Source: Holothuria scabra
Taxonomy: Eukaryota > Echinodermata > Holothuroidea > Aspidochirotida > Holothuriidae
Direction of reading: 5' to 3'
DNA length: 64,000 nucleotides
NCBI GenBank assembly: GCA_037179385.1
Contig: CM074184.1
Location: 15,332,001 to 15,396,000, forward strand
Notes under the pieces: generated by a model
Told to the model about the DNA's origin: nothing
What the model saw: only the letters and a program-made list of their open reading frames with translations
The model's database searches: none
In this document: in pieces, positions 24,499 to 36,167 of the stretch
Layout of the letters: the number at the start of each line of letters is the position of its first letter
Position numbering within the stretch: the stretch's first letter is position 1
Made by a program: the position numbers and the translations under genes

Positions 24499-26242
24499 TA
24501 GGGCTGTAAATTTGCGATTATTGAACTAAACGTTTAATTGCATCTTTTTGCGATTACTTGGCGATTAATCGCATTTGCGTATGCATAACCAACCCGTGTA
24601 ATAATGTGTAGATATCAACAATAGACCTGCACTGTACATATATGTGTGTATTTATCCGTATTAATAGTATAGTAATTCGCAATCGCTCGCCAATACTGAG
24701 TTAACGTTAATACGAAGCACAGGTACGGTCCGTCCAGAAACAGACTCCATTTTAACTTTTTTACCCCCTTTATCTTTAGTAACAAAACATTTCGTGCAAA
24801 GCAATTTTTAGAGAATTGCTTCTATTGGAGGTTGATATACAGTAGATCTTTACACCACACACACACGGTAGCTAGATGAAATTTCAGTATTTTAAAGCAA
24901 CAATCGTTCAAAAAGTATAGGCTAGGCCACAATACAGTATCCACGGCGAAAGTAGCCAATGAGCCCCCTATGCAGACAGCTACAGGACCGACTACAATAT
25001 ATTTAATTTTGACACTTGCCCAATCTATAACCCATTTGTTTCATTTCTAATTTCCCCCCCAAAAATAGTGTGGCTTGAAGCCACAACAAAAACTAGGCCT
25101 AGAGCCTAGCCACCTAAGTTTATAGTACAAAATATAACGTTAGAGCTAACAATTATAGGCTACGATCAAATCTAGACATCATAGTCTTCACCGGTCATTT
25201 TATGTTTAAGTTACCGCCTGTACTGTGTAAATAGCCATACGTATGCTCGCAGCACATAAAGAAGACCCGCTAGCTGCTAGCTACATGCACAGTGTAATAT
25301 ACATACATGCCTTTAGCTGGCTGATCGGCTCGCTCGGCGTAAACTGTTAAAAGCGCTCAGAGAATGGGTGTACTTCAATTGGCAATAACATGACACCCTC
25401 CCTTAATAATTATGTTAGAAGCGGAGAATCCCCAAACTTTTAAAGCAGCCGCTTCATTCATAAACGCAAGCAGCTAATCAGTGATTACAGTTCTTCGTAA
25501 CAGGAGTTCGTTCGATTCAGCACGAAGCAGCGGCGTATAAACGATTTTCAGCCGACTGCTACCGTGTGCAACCGCTGCTATGTACGCTGTTGGTCTTGAT
25601 TAACAGCGATCGAAACTTTTTTGAAACTTTTTTCAGTTCATGTCTTACAAACACTCCTACGTGATACAAGGACAGGAATAACATGGTTAGAAATCTGAAC
25701 TTGTAATTTTTTGAAATTTTTGGATTTCAAGTTGAAATTTGGGAGACGTACGCTAGTAGCAACTTGACATATGGCTGTTGAAATTGAACTATTACGGCGA
25801 AGTGCAAAATGGCGCACATGGATACTTAAAAGACACTGTGGTGTATGCATACGTTTAGTGCTTTCAAATTTCATTGTTAATTATGTTCATTACAAATGTA
25901 TTGGTGGTGTTGAAGTAAAGCCTGTCACATGAGGGTCCGTGTTTGGGGTTCACGGATTAAAAAGGCCCCCATAACACCACACACAATCACATGTAAACTA
26001 GCGGGGGGTTGGGTAGATAACAGGTGCACATCAAAGCTCTGCGCTATTTTTGAGCTTGTTGTTCATACTGTAGACATCGATTGCTTTGTCAAGGCAGCTA
26101 AACTTGCGAAGAAGGAGGATACATTGTTTACTTAACGCAAGTCAGAGTTCTCAGGGCACGAGATGCGATTAATAGCATGTAACATTTTACTAAATGATTA
26201 CTTGGCTGGTGAGTAATCAGCGATTAATCGCTGACAGCCCTA
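24499..26242. mobile_element. Non-autonomous hAT-type transposon with 8-bp target duplication
   Basis: The element begins TAGGGCTGTAAATTTGCGAT and ends CGCTGACAGCCCTA. GTTTCTAC stands directly on both sides (24491-24498 and 26243-26250), an exact 8-bp target duplication as expected for hAT transposons. The subterminal palindrome GCGATTAATCGC occurs near both ends, with further GCGATTA copies at the left end. The 1.74-kb interior is richer in CpG than its surroundings but holds only short ORFs (for example 25638-25874), and I see no transposase motif. It therefore looks like a deletion derivative mobilised in trans. The exact target duplication suggests a fairly recent insertion. Confidence 0.88.
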
Positions 26243-27174
26243 GTTTCTACTGTAGTCCTTTACATACAAAAAGCATGTTAGGCAGTGACAATGCTGCTGG
26301 AGAAAAATGACCTGTTCGGAAAACTTGGAGATAAGAATCTTTTGAGTAGGTTTCAGATTTTCATTTGAGAGTCTTTTACACTTGCAAAATGAATGTTGTT
26401 GGTGTTTTTTGTCAAAAAGGGCTTTTTTTTCAAAAGTTACGACGCAGAGTCTTTCCTGTTGGGATCGTGGCAACTCCCTGTTGCGATAAGCCATGCTGTA
26501 TGCTAGATATCTATTACAGAAAGCAGTAGTTGATCAGTTCAATGGAGGCACAGTTTTGGGACAAAAATCTGCAAAGTTTTCCTTGTCGTGATCTAACAGT
26601 ACATTGTATATAGTAGCCTTATAGCGGCTCTGTGAAGACCCCTGTTGGCTGTGGCGTTAATTTTTTTCGAAGAGATAAAGCTGGAAGAAAATAGTTTGTC
26701 CACCCCACAGGCTTTCAGAGTACAGAATTTTACCTTTGATGTTCAATAATTTTAGTCAAATACATTTGAGCAAACTTTCATGTGTTAGTGAAGTTGTTTT
26801 TGCCTTCATAATATTCTCTAACCTTAATCAAGCAGTGAGGTTTAGCAACATGGTGTCGCATCTCGGAGGAGCATGGTGTCAGCATCAGAAATGTGTCTTT
26901 ACACTTACTGCTAGGCATGTGTATATATGTAGGTAGTATGAGCACAGTCCGGGAGAATAAAATGTATCCTTTCCTTGGCTGCAGCCTGTGTATGTTGTAC
27001 CTGGTGACTGTTGCTTAAACCGTCTTTCAAATTTTGTGCAAGTGAATGAAAAAAGTAGGCTGACAGGCAAAACTATTAATTCCAATAGAGGTAAAACTGA
27101 AGGGCAACAAATATTTTTTCTATCATATTTGGCACTTTTGGAGGTAGTATTTTATTAATGGCCACACTTTCAAT

Positions 27175-27403
27175 CAATCACGATCGGCTGCTACGGCGGC
27201 TGCTACAATGCAAATGAGCTCGAAGCTTGAAAGATTTTTCACAATAGCTATTGCCTGCTACTGTTGCTCAGTAGTGTAGTGTGGCTGGAGCCACACATCC
27301 ATTGTAGCGATGATTATCATAGCAACATCCGGCTGCCCTGGCCACCTTGCTGGGGGCCTTAAGGCCAGGGTGCGGCCAACTTTTGACACGGTGCCTAATG
27401 TAG
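27175..27403 (-). repeat. GC-rich repeat, family G, inverted
   Basis: The minus strand reads 'ggcaccgtgtcaaaagttgg', then 'ccctggccttaaggccccc', then 'gctacaatggatgtgtggct', comparable to the start of the block at 22577. It includes a short GGCCTTAAGGCC palindrome at about 27355-27366. Non-coding. Confidence 0.45.
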
Positions 27404-27984
27404 TCATTAGTGGAGCATCAGAATCATGGAGAATGGCATGAGATTAAAGCGATACATTGAGTTGGTTTGTGAATTCACCAAATACTTTCTAACATGTTGG
27501 GTTTTCTTCACTTACATCTAACAAATGCTCAGACTTTAACAACCCAGTGTACTACCTACAAATAACATATCCTGAAGAAGTCAAGCCAGGATTGAAAATT
27601 TGTAACTAGACACTTTTTCAAACATGCATCCATACCATTAAAACCCCAAAACAAAAGTTTCAAAATTGTAACTTTTTCCATTACTGTTGAATGTCAGTCT
27701 TGTACATAATATTACTATTGAAGTTTTATCATTGACAGGTTATTGTGGAAGTGTTCATTCAAATCTCAATCAGGTTCCTTTTCCATTTCCATAAAATAAC
27801 TTGAGTTAAAGTCTGAGAATGAATAAAATAAGGGTGGGGAGAGGGGGTTACAATTGGCCCATTGGCAAAATATGTTGTTATTGCAGACAGGCAGTGATAT
27901 AAACTTGAATTTCGTAATTTCATACATGGAAGACTTTTAACCTCTCATGGTCAGTTTATCCAAGACTCCCAGTTTCTGTCCTTA

Positions 27985-29163
27985 GGCATTTTTCTTTTCC
28001 TTGTACAGAAGCCAAGAATGGCACAGTAGGGAGAAAACCCAAATCGATTTCTCTGTATCATCAGTCCATAAAAAATGAGAGGGCATACTTCAAGAACATC
28101 TTGTAAAAGCATGTAATATATTGCATACATCCTCAATATTAAAGGGGAAGTTTAAGCAAGAATTTAATTTTCATATATGAAAGAGGAACAAAATCTACAC
28201 AGTGTGGTGAAAGTTCCATTCAAATCGGACATGTATTTCTTAAGATTTGTGTTCAAAAGTGAGTTTGAGGGCAGCAGAACTTTTATCACTTCCTTACATT
28301 GACAAGGAATGCCTTGTCTCCCTTTGTTCAATCAGACTGTTGTGTTGACCTTGAAGTTAATAGAAGTATAACCTCCCTGTGGGGAATGCAAAGTTTGTAA
28401 AATTCTCATACCACTTATGCAATCACATTTTAATAATATGGGATCGTTGAGGAGAAAATCCAGTATAAAGGTTAAAGAAAAACAAAGGACTGCTGATTAA
28501 TGTGGGGATGTGATGTCATATGTGCTTGTTTCAAGTTCACATTTTGTTGAAAATGTGAAAACTTTACCTGTTCATATCTTGAGAACCACACATTGGATTT
28601 CAATAGAATAAGCACCTCTCTAACATACTGTACTAAATCCTGTTGTGACCTTAAACCCTTCTTTTAATGGACCAGCCTCAATGCTGTTAGAAAACATAGC
28701 CGTTTAGACAAGAATAGAGCATGCCCATTTTTGTCTCCAACAACATGAAAATAAAGGTTTAAGTGTTTTGATATTGGTAACTAAATGCAAGAACACCAAG
28801 TCTCAAAGGCTAAAAAAATAATAGCAGGTAATAAAAACATGTGAAGTATCACCTTAAGGATGTTTTTGCTCATATGCTCGTTTTCAAGGGTCATATGCTA
28901 ACTGTAACTATCTGGTGGTATCTTGTTTGTTCTATACACGGTAGAAGTAAATGGAACCAATAACATTATTCTTGTTGGGAAGGCTCCGTTTTCTTATAGC
29001 ATTGAGACTCGTCCATTAATATTGGGGATGTATGCAGTACATTATATGCTGTAACAAGAGGTTCTTGAAATACGCCCGCTTCATTTTGTTGGACTGATGG
29101 TACAGAGAGATCGATTTGCGTTTTCTCCCTACCGTGCCGTTCTCGGCTTCCGTATCCTTGTGA
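27985..29163. repeat. Large inverted repeat with about 140-bp arms
   Basis: The left arm (about 27985-28139, read on the - strand) and the right arm (about 29024-29163, read on the + strand) both run GATGTATGCA...TACAGAGA...GATCGATTT/AATCGATTT...TTTTCTCCCTAC...GTGCC...GGCTTC. The spacer of roughly 885 bp begins TTAAAGGGGAAGTTTAAG and carries family F sequence to about 28930. The left arm reads open, with residues such as LMIQRNRFGFSPYCAILGF. The right arm reads LMVQRDRFAFSPYRAVLGF but has one in-frame stop. Most differences are transitions, several at CpG positions. No protein family recognised. Confidence 0.75.
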
Positions 29164-29515
29164 TGGGGACTGATTGATGATGTTTTAGTGTAGTGACAGT
29201 AATGCTTCCCTGCTCTTGCAACTCACTTCAGGGCGGCAATTGTTACTCTATTTTACTCCCCACTTACCTTCTATCATGGAGCTTTATTCCAACAGAGGGC
29301 GCCCAATACCCTCTCGCTTGATTCTGCATTTTACCTAGCTTGCAATAGGGATTGATGGATCACATTTTAGTTTAATGACAGTAATGCTTCAATGCTCTTG
29401 CAACTCACTTCGATGATTCATTTATCTGCCATATCATAAGTACTTGTAACATTTGGAGCATTTATTACATTTATCTGCCATCACAAGTACTTGTAACATT
29501 TTGAGCATTTATTAC
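29161..29515. repeat. Local direct duplications
   Basis: A unit of about 70 bp containing 'agtgacagtaatgcttccct' and 'gctcttgcaactcacttc' at 29161-29233 recurs at 29346-29415 with few changes. It is followed by a tandem pair of about 48 bp, 'atttatctgccat...caagtacttgtaacattt...gagcatttattac' (29418-29514). The segment directly follows the right arm of the inverted repeat. Confidence 0.7.
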
Positions 29516-29596
29516 TTTAACATGAAACCATTACCTATATAAATAATCAAATAAAATTATGGTGAACAGTGTAATCAGTGTACATACAAGTTGATA

Positions 29597-29858
29597 TTAA
29601 AGGGCAGGAGCAGTCATCCCAAATTGAAGTAGTGTAGTAGACTGTCCGGTTTCATGAATGGCTGTTGGAAGTCATGTGACAATGTTTTTTCTCTTCAAAT
29701 ATGAAATTTAACAGAAATTACAGCTTGGTTTACCTTGAATATGCAATAGTAAAGTCATAAAATGTAACTGAAGAATTTTTGAAGAGAAATAAGATGCAGT
29801 TTGAGTTATTTAGCTTTTTCTTCAATTAAGTTTGGGGGGACTGCTTTTTACCTTTTAG
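29597..29858 (-). repeat. MITE family A copy, inverted
   Basis: The + strand starts TTAAAGGGCAGGAGCAGTCA and ends GGGGGGACTGCTTTTTACCT. The interior has 'catgaatggctgttggaagt', 'catgtgacaatg' and 'cttggtttaccttgaatat', the reverse complement of the 9418 copy. The right border has lost its TTAA. Confidence 0.8.
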
Positions 29859-31775
29859 ATCTGAAATAATTGTTTTTTCAAACAAATCTCAGACTAACAC
29901 TGAGATTTGCAGCATCTGTTTGACTTTTTTAGCAAACAAATTTTGATATTATGCAAAAATATAGGGATTTTGGGGTCCTTTATAAAATGACCTTCATGTT
30001 GAAACATCAAGGCCAGTTCATTATTTGAGTATTTATTTGTTTGCAACTCATCATACACACTGTGAATCTAGTCATGTGTGATTTATTTGTATTATGTACT
30101 GCAGTCATGATAAGCCTTGTAGCTAAAATCAGCTGTAAATATTTTGGAAAATTCCTGCATTTAACAAAGACAAAATCTAATCCTGTCTGTCATGACTTAA
30201 AAGCTCATGTTTTTAAGTCTTTGTTCGAAAGATGTCTTTCAAATTTTTTTAAGGACAAATTTTACTGGATGCTTGACACATGAAGCAGGGTACATTGCAG
30301 TATTTTAAATACTTCTGTTAGTTACTAAACAGGAAGGGATTATGTTGCCTTTTAACAGGAAATCAGAAACTAGGACATCAACCCTACAGGATATATCATG
30401 GTCATGGTCCTGAATTTTTGATACAATTACTTGTGTCTTAATTAGTCATGAGCCTTTCTCCTCATCTAGTGATGATGGGAGGTTTTGTGTGAACTGATTA
30501 TAATGAAGAAGATGGATGGAGGGCAGACGTAAGACAGGAAGACAGTTTTAGTAATTAGAATTACAGTAAAAGACTTGCTAAATTTGCCAGGAAATCCGAT
30601 AGTTTTGTAGTAAGCCATTAGGAAACATTGCAGATAATTGCAGTGTGAGATAACTTAGGATTTCCCAATGGACTGAATAAAGCTTTTTAAATCTTTCCTT
30701 GTGAGGGTTGTAAAGGGGAATTTTTACTCTATTAGAAGTCAGAAGAATTTGTCAAGAATGGGAAGTTTGATTTATTATGTTGATTGTATGGTGTATATAG
30801 CTTGTATGTTATTACATGATCAAAAACATCAAATGGACATTTTATTATACTGGAGGCTAATATAATATACAAGCATCCGGCGAGGTTGACGACCAGGAAT
30901 ATTATGATAAAAGGGTTTGACTGGTGGGTTTGTAGTGATAATACTTGTTAAACAGAAGGTAAAATTTAAAGTTTGGCTCAGACAGTCTTTTTCTAGTTAC
31001 GTGACATAGGATTGTCTTTCCTACTCCATTGCTGGCACATAGTATCATACACTATGTCACAGTGCTGATCATAAAGCATTTGCTTTACAAGCTGTGAATT
31101 GCTTGCACATGGTCTGATCCACCCCAGGTACAAAAGATAAAATTTGCATTTATTGAATCTTGAGCACTGGATCTGACTAGGGAATGCAAATTAGATCCAA
31201 ATCTAGTGTGAATGCACGCTACTTCATTTCAGTTTTCATTATTTTAATTTAAAGAGTGCACATAATGACATTCCTGCATGTTTAGTCATACTATAGTGTG
31301 TACTTTTGCTGTGAAAGCAGATTTAATAACTGAGGACTCCAAAATTTGGAAAAAAATTATTATGTAAGATTGCATTTATTTGTATTAAAATAAAAAGTTG
31401 TAAGTAATGTGAGACATGGCTGGAAAAAAACAGCAATTTGGAATATCATTGCAGGGAAATTTTGGTATATGAAGGGAAATTTGACTACTTTTATGTGCAA
31501 ACATGTGAGGTCTTTGGGAAATTTTGATTTGCTTGCTGGGAATTTTGATTTGCTTGCAGGGAAATTTACATTTTTTCAGCCCTAATGTTAGATTTACCCC
31601 CTCTCTATTTGTAGCATTGGCATTATTTACATACATGCACTACGAAGAATTGCCATTCGATGTTGCATGCGCTGCAATCTTATCCAAAGCCATATGATAG
31701 CCAAATATGAAAGTATAACACTAAAATTCTCACAGGTTGGTATTATTGTATGTAAACGGCATGTGACTGTAAATA

Positions 31776-32577
31776 CCGTATTTACTCTATTAAACGCCCC
31801 GGGGGCGTGAAATTTTCGTTAAGGGGGGCGTTTATTAGAGTCAAATTTATGTGACTTCTGATAAAGTGCTACATATGGCATAGTTGTCCATTTAGTTGTC
31901 AGCTTCACAGTCAGCGGTGAGCTCCTCCCCAATGATCGGTAACCAAACTTCCCTATAAATATGGTAGCCACGAACAGCACTCTGAACTTTGCAAGTGTGA
32001 TCAACTTTCGCCGACATCTTGATATGTAACGTTACACACAGAAGTGACTTTTTTACGTGCCCGCGGCATATGCATGCATGCATGCTGTGCACAGTATACA
32101 GCCAGGCCTCACGGTACTATACTGACCGGCCGGCTATACGCACGTACATACGGTAATTGCATAATAGTTACCGTGAGTAGCACCATTAGCAGTACATACG
32201 CATTCATAGCATGTCACTGTTAAACAGTTTTCCTGTGTTGAATTTGGATTTTCATGTTAGGCTGTTCGGATAGGCGAGCGAATATTTGTATAACTACGGT
32301 ATGTACAGTACCACTTTCGAACTGCAAACGAAGCAGTATAGGTTCGCGGTATGTGATAGCGTGATGGATATAAACAGATATTAGTTGCAGAAACATGCCT
32401 TTTACTTCAGGATACAGTATGGGACTTAAGGAGATTGCGTGGCTTCAAGGCAGGACTATTTCATTTTCCTTTTACCATATTGTCTTTGGAATTAACAATT
32501 TCACTTTATGCAAAGTGACAAAAAAGTTGGGGGGGGGGCGTTTATTAGAGAGGGGGCGTTTAATAGAGTAAATATGG
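31776..32577. mobile_element. TA-flanked transposon with TTTACTCTATTAAACGCCCC ends
   Basis: The left end is CCGTATTTACTCTATTAAAC followed by GCCCC. The right end is GGGGGCGTTTAATAGAGTAA followed by ATATGG, its inverse with one or two mismatches. TA lies at both borders (31774-31775 and 32578-32579), as for Tc1/mariner-type insertion. A second inner copy of the motif (GGGGGGCGTTTATTAGAG) is found at both ends, giving a double subterminal repeat. The 0.8-kb interior is more GC- and CpG-rich than the intron and contains only ORFs of about 60 codons. It is presumably non-autonomous. The superfamily call rests on TA alone and is tentative. Confidence 0.82.
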
Positions 32578-32871
32578 TATACATGAGCTATTTACTATGT
32601 GTGACTATAGCGTTTTGCTGGAAATGAAACCAAGTGCGCCAGGTAAAAGGTCAATCTCAATAGGGTGTAGCCTGGGGCCACCTGTGGATGACATTGCCAG
32701 TTGACATTCTGTGGTAAATGGTATAGTCCAGTTGTGAAACAGGTGAGACATTTAGGGCTCATAGCTTCACAAACCACAGGTAAGTTTTGTTGAATTTCAC
32801 AGAGATTGGCATTTATGGTTTCCTTTATAATATTCTTCTTAATCAATTCTGGTTATTTTTTTACATTTCAG

Positions 32872-32967
32872 GAAAACACCAAACCTGTCATGTGTTCCTA
32901 TAAAGCAATTAAAATGAAGTTTGAAGTGTGGGGTCTTCAGTCAAAAGTGGAAAACTTTGCACATAGA
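32872..32967 (+). CDS. PITPNC1: PITPNC1-like lipid transfer protein, internal exon d
   Basis: A 96-nt phase-0 exon between ttacatttcag and gtgagt encodes 32 residues: ENTKPVMCSYKAIKMKFE, then VWGLQSKVENFAHR. It matches [28 protein letters not shown] of PITPNC1. MC-S-YK, F-x-VWGLQ and the V-E-x-F helix start are the strongest family signature in this window and are shared by all class I and II PITPs. VWGLQ rather than the WWGLQ of PITP-alpha and -beta favours the RdgB-beta branch. The last 22 nt and the donor of this exon are duplicated 322 bp downstream. Confidence 0.93.
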
Positions 32968-33267
32968 GTGAGTATAATATTGACCTTTCTGCAGGGTTGG
33001 TATTTTTTTTTATTTTAAAAAAAAAAAATCGTGATTTAGGTTGGTGATTTAGATCAAATACATTGATTTGACTCATATAAATCAATTTAACTCAACTAAA
33101 TTGGTGAAAGTCCTGATTTTTTTTTTATTTTCTTTTTTTGAAAAAAATTTTGATTTAAGAGGGTATTTAAATCAAATTAATCGATTCAACTCATATAAAC
33201 CAATTTAATTCAAATAAATTGGTTTAAGTCCTGATTTCTTTAAATTAAAATCATGATTTTAACCAAA
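32946..33267 (+). repeat. Tandem duplication unit 1 (exon end, donor and MITE)
   Basis: A 322-bp unit that begins inside the PITPNC1-type exon (GTGGAAAACTTTGCACATAG), crosses the splice donor and includes most of an AT-rich element starting CAGGGTTGGT at 32992. It is followed head to tail by a second unit starting at 33268. Unit 1 stops at TTTTAACCA, before the element's own right end. Confidence 0.88.
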
Positions 33268-33387
33268 GGTGGAAAACTTTGCACATAGAGTGAGTATAAT
33301 ATTGACCTTTCTGCAGGGTTGGTCATTTTTTTTTATTTTTTTTAAAAAAAGTCATGATTTAGGTTGGTGATTCAGATCAAATACATT

Positions 33388-35825
33388 TTTTTTTTTTTTT
33401 TTTTTTCTTCCATCCTCTTTTATTCAGTGTTTGCATCGAATATGGTACACGTTAACAGAACAATAATTAACAATTTACAATTTATCTGCATATTAACGTA
33501 TAGGGATACTATAAACGTACAGTTAGAAATCTCTCCAACAAAAATCAAGCATTTCGCTTACAGGATATACATTTACAATAAACATCGGCTATTTAACTTC
33601 TTTAATTGTGGGACTTACTCTTGAATTTCCGATTTTCTTTTCGACTTGTATACTAAATTTGAATTTATATAAAAACTCATTTAAGTTGGGTAACTCAAAA
33701 TTCAGTTTCTTGTTGAACAAATAAAATTTTAGATGAAAAATCAAAAAGTTATATGGATGTCTTAAGTAGAACTTATACCCCCAAAATAAGTCTTCCTTGG
33801 AGAAAGTAAACTGTCTGCCCAACATGCTTTGTTCAGCGTCTAAAATAAAATTTGAAGTGATGTTACATTCCCAAAAAAAGTGTTCTATAGATTCGTTCTG
33901 TTCTTTACAAAAGGTACAAAGTGGGCTGCCTACGATATTCATACGATAAAGGCGGGCATTAGTGCCTAGAATACGATGAATAAACCGGTATTGAAAGTAG
34001 CGAATCTTGCTTTCTTTGCATGAGGTGAAAGAAATTTTACAAATGGTTTGCCATTGGGATTGGTTGAACTGAAAAACTTTGTTCCACTTTGAAAAAGCAA
34101 CAGAAGGTGTAGTGACAGTTTCAATTAATTGCCTATAGATATAACGGGATACATACAAAATATCATGAAGATTATCTGCCAAGTCATTTAAATTTTCATA
34201 ATTTAACACATCCAGACTTTCAATCCAAACTCTAGGAATAGCGGATAAAATACCATAAAAAACGGTGAAAGGGAAAACATTCAATGAATATTTTTGTTTA
34301 AAGGATTCAAAGCTTAGAGGTCTTTTGTTATTGTCATAAAGATCATTAACCCTTAAGACACCTTTTGCATACATAAAATCGTAAAATACAATTTCATTAT
34401 TAATTCTTATCGATGAATTATTCCATATTATTTCGTTACCATAATTTTCTGCTGGATTTCGAAATGAGTAGTTTGACCATGCAGCACAAACATCGTAAAT
34501 AAAATGATTATTAATTGCTAAATCTTTAGCCTGGTAATTACAGTGAAATAATAATTGTTTCCCATATTTATGCAGGTAAAAATCAAAAAAGAGTTTCCAG
34601 GTAGCAGAAGTATCATCAGTATATCGTTTAACCCATGTGCATTTTAATGCACAAATAAAAGAAGTAATGTGAGTGGCACCCAAGCCACCTTGATCTATTG
34701 GGCAGATCAAAGTAGTTCTTTTTATTTTATCTGGTTTACCACCCCAGATAAAACGGAACAAACGGGTTTCCACTTCTTTAATGAAATTTCTAGGGGGGTC
34801 AGGTAGTACTTGAAATAGGAACACTAATTGTGAGAGGGCAAAAGTCTTAATAATAGTAATTCTACCTATAGGTGTTAAATCCCTCGTTGACCAAAGATTT
34901 AACTTATTTTTAAGGCGAGAAAGCTTGGGGTGTAATTCAGATGGAATAAATTATCTCTGTTATTGTCAAAGGTAATACCCAAAACCGTAACAGGGCCAAG
35001 AGTCCAAGCAAAATTGAACTCGTCTAGGAAAAGTGGCTTATTACCAGCTAATGGGCCTAAAGGAAAAATACTAGTTTTTTCATAGTTAACTTTTAAACCG
35101 GAGGATTCCTCTAGTAAATGAAAGATTTCGGTTACAGCACGTAAGCTATTGTAGGTACCATCAATAAAAATGGTGGTATCATCAGCATATTGGGTTATTC
35201 TAATTTCCTTTTCCATAACAGATAATCCTGTTAACAAAGGGGAATCATTAATGCTGATAGCCAAAATTTCGGCACATATTATAAAAATGTAAGGGCTAAG
35301 GGGACACCCCTGTCTAACGCCTCTAGATATATGAAAATATGGGGATGAATAGCCATTATTACAAACGCAAGCTGAAGCATTGGAATATAGTGTGCGAAGC
35401 CACTGAGTAAAACCTTCCTTAAAACCAAAATAGCTAAGGCATTTAAAAATAAAAGCCCATTCCAGGCGATCAAAGGCTTTTTCAAAATCTACAAATAGTA
35501 AAAAACCAGACACGTTAAAGTCCTGGCAGTAATCGAGACAAGTATTAAACGAATATTTTCCCCAATGAATCTGTTTTTAATAAAACCAGTTTGATTTGAG
35601 TTAATAATAGACGGGATTACTTTTTTAAGTCTAGTAGCTAAAGCCTTTGCGGCAATTTTGTAATCTACGTTTAATAATGATATAGGTCGGTAGTTCTTGA
35701 CTAAAGTATGATCTTTCTGTGGCTTCGGAATTAAGGTAATCAACCCCCGCCCCTGCTCGTGTGGAAGTTCAATCTTGTCATAAGAGTAATTAAGAGAATT
35801 AAGTACATGATTCCCTATCTTATGC
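33388..35825 (-). mobile_element. 5'-truncated L1/Tx1-like LINE with poly-A and 15-bp target duplication
   Basis: The element reads on the - strand. Its 3' poly-A tail is the T-run at 33388-33406 and its 5' break is at 35825. CAGATCAAATACATT occurs just before the T-run (33373-33387) and again just after the 5' end (35826-35840), a perfect 15-bp target duplication. These are the hallmarks of target-primed reverse transcription. The insertion interrupts unit 2 of the tandem duplication. ORF1, the endonuclease and the start of the reverse transcriptase are missing through 5' truncation. Confidence 0.95.
33589..35825 (-). pseudogene. LINE reverse transcriptase and C-terminal domain, broken by frameshifts
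   Basis: Three adjoining frames read 5' to 3' on the - strand. The first (35825 to about 35540) has LIPKPQKD, KNYRPISLLNVDYKIAAKAL and SNQTGFIKNRFIGENIRLIL. The second (about 35540 to 34945) has FLLFVDFEKAFDRLEW, RGVRQGCPLSPYIF and the catalytic QYADDTTIF. The third (about 34945 to the stop at 33589) has the post-RT region, with RFIWGG and a Cys-His motif CTFCKEQNESIEHFFWEC. Single-base shifts near 35540 and 34945 break the chain. I place it in the L1/Tx1 group from NYRPISLLN-D-YKI and the CxxC-H-C tail. It is a dead relic, not a host gene. Confidence 0.92.
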
Positions 35826-36167
35826 CAGATCAAATACATTGATTTGACTCATATAAATCAATTTAACCCTACTAAATTTGTTAATTTGATTTTTTTTATC
35901 TTTTTTTGAAAAAAATTGTGATTTAAGTCGGTATTTAAATCAAATTAATCGATTCAACTCATATAAACCAATTTAATTCAAATAAATTGGTTTAAGTCCT
36001 GATTTCTTTAAATTAAAATCATGATTTTAACCATAATTGTACTCTTTGTTATATAAATCAACCAACCCTGCTCTGTTGAATTATTGACGAGCCATTAATT
36101 GAAAGATTTGTTGATATTTTATGCCTCAACTTCTACACCCTTCTGGTTTAGTCATCAGATGTTTCTA

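Larger units (their letters stand above)
22543..32871 (+). other. Large intron of the PITPNC1-like gene
   Basis: A GT-AG intron (gtaaga to ttacatttcag), 10.3 kb. It is the most transposon-rich intron: family G at both ends of its first half, family B and A MITEs, the hAT-type element at 24499, a large inverted repeat at 28 kb, local tandem duplications at 29.2 kb, another family A copy and the TA-flanked element at 31776. The stretch 29.9-31.7 kb holds nothing I recognise. Confidence 0.8.
33268..36071 (+). repeat. Tandem duplication unit 2, split by a LINE, plus the right end of the MITE
   Basis: It repeats the exon tail and donor (donor GT at 33290, exactly 322 bp after the real one), then CAGGGTTGGT (33314) and the same AT-rich interior. 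The copy is interrupted at 33387/35841 by the LINE and resumes to TTTTAACCA near 36031, then runs on to ACCAACCCTG (ends 36071), the inverse of the CAGGGTTGGT start. The MITE's full right end therefore survives only here. No clear target duplication was seen around the whole MITE. Confidence 0.82.

Noticed and set aside
33589..34824. 411-codon minus-strand ORF as a host gene
   Set aside because: It continues the reverse transcriptase frames upstream, ends in a LINE-type Cys-His motif and lies inside the poly-A/target-duplication borders of the LINE.
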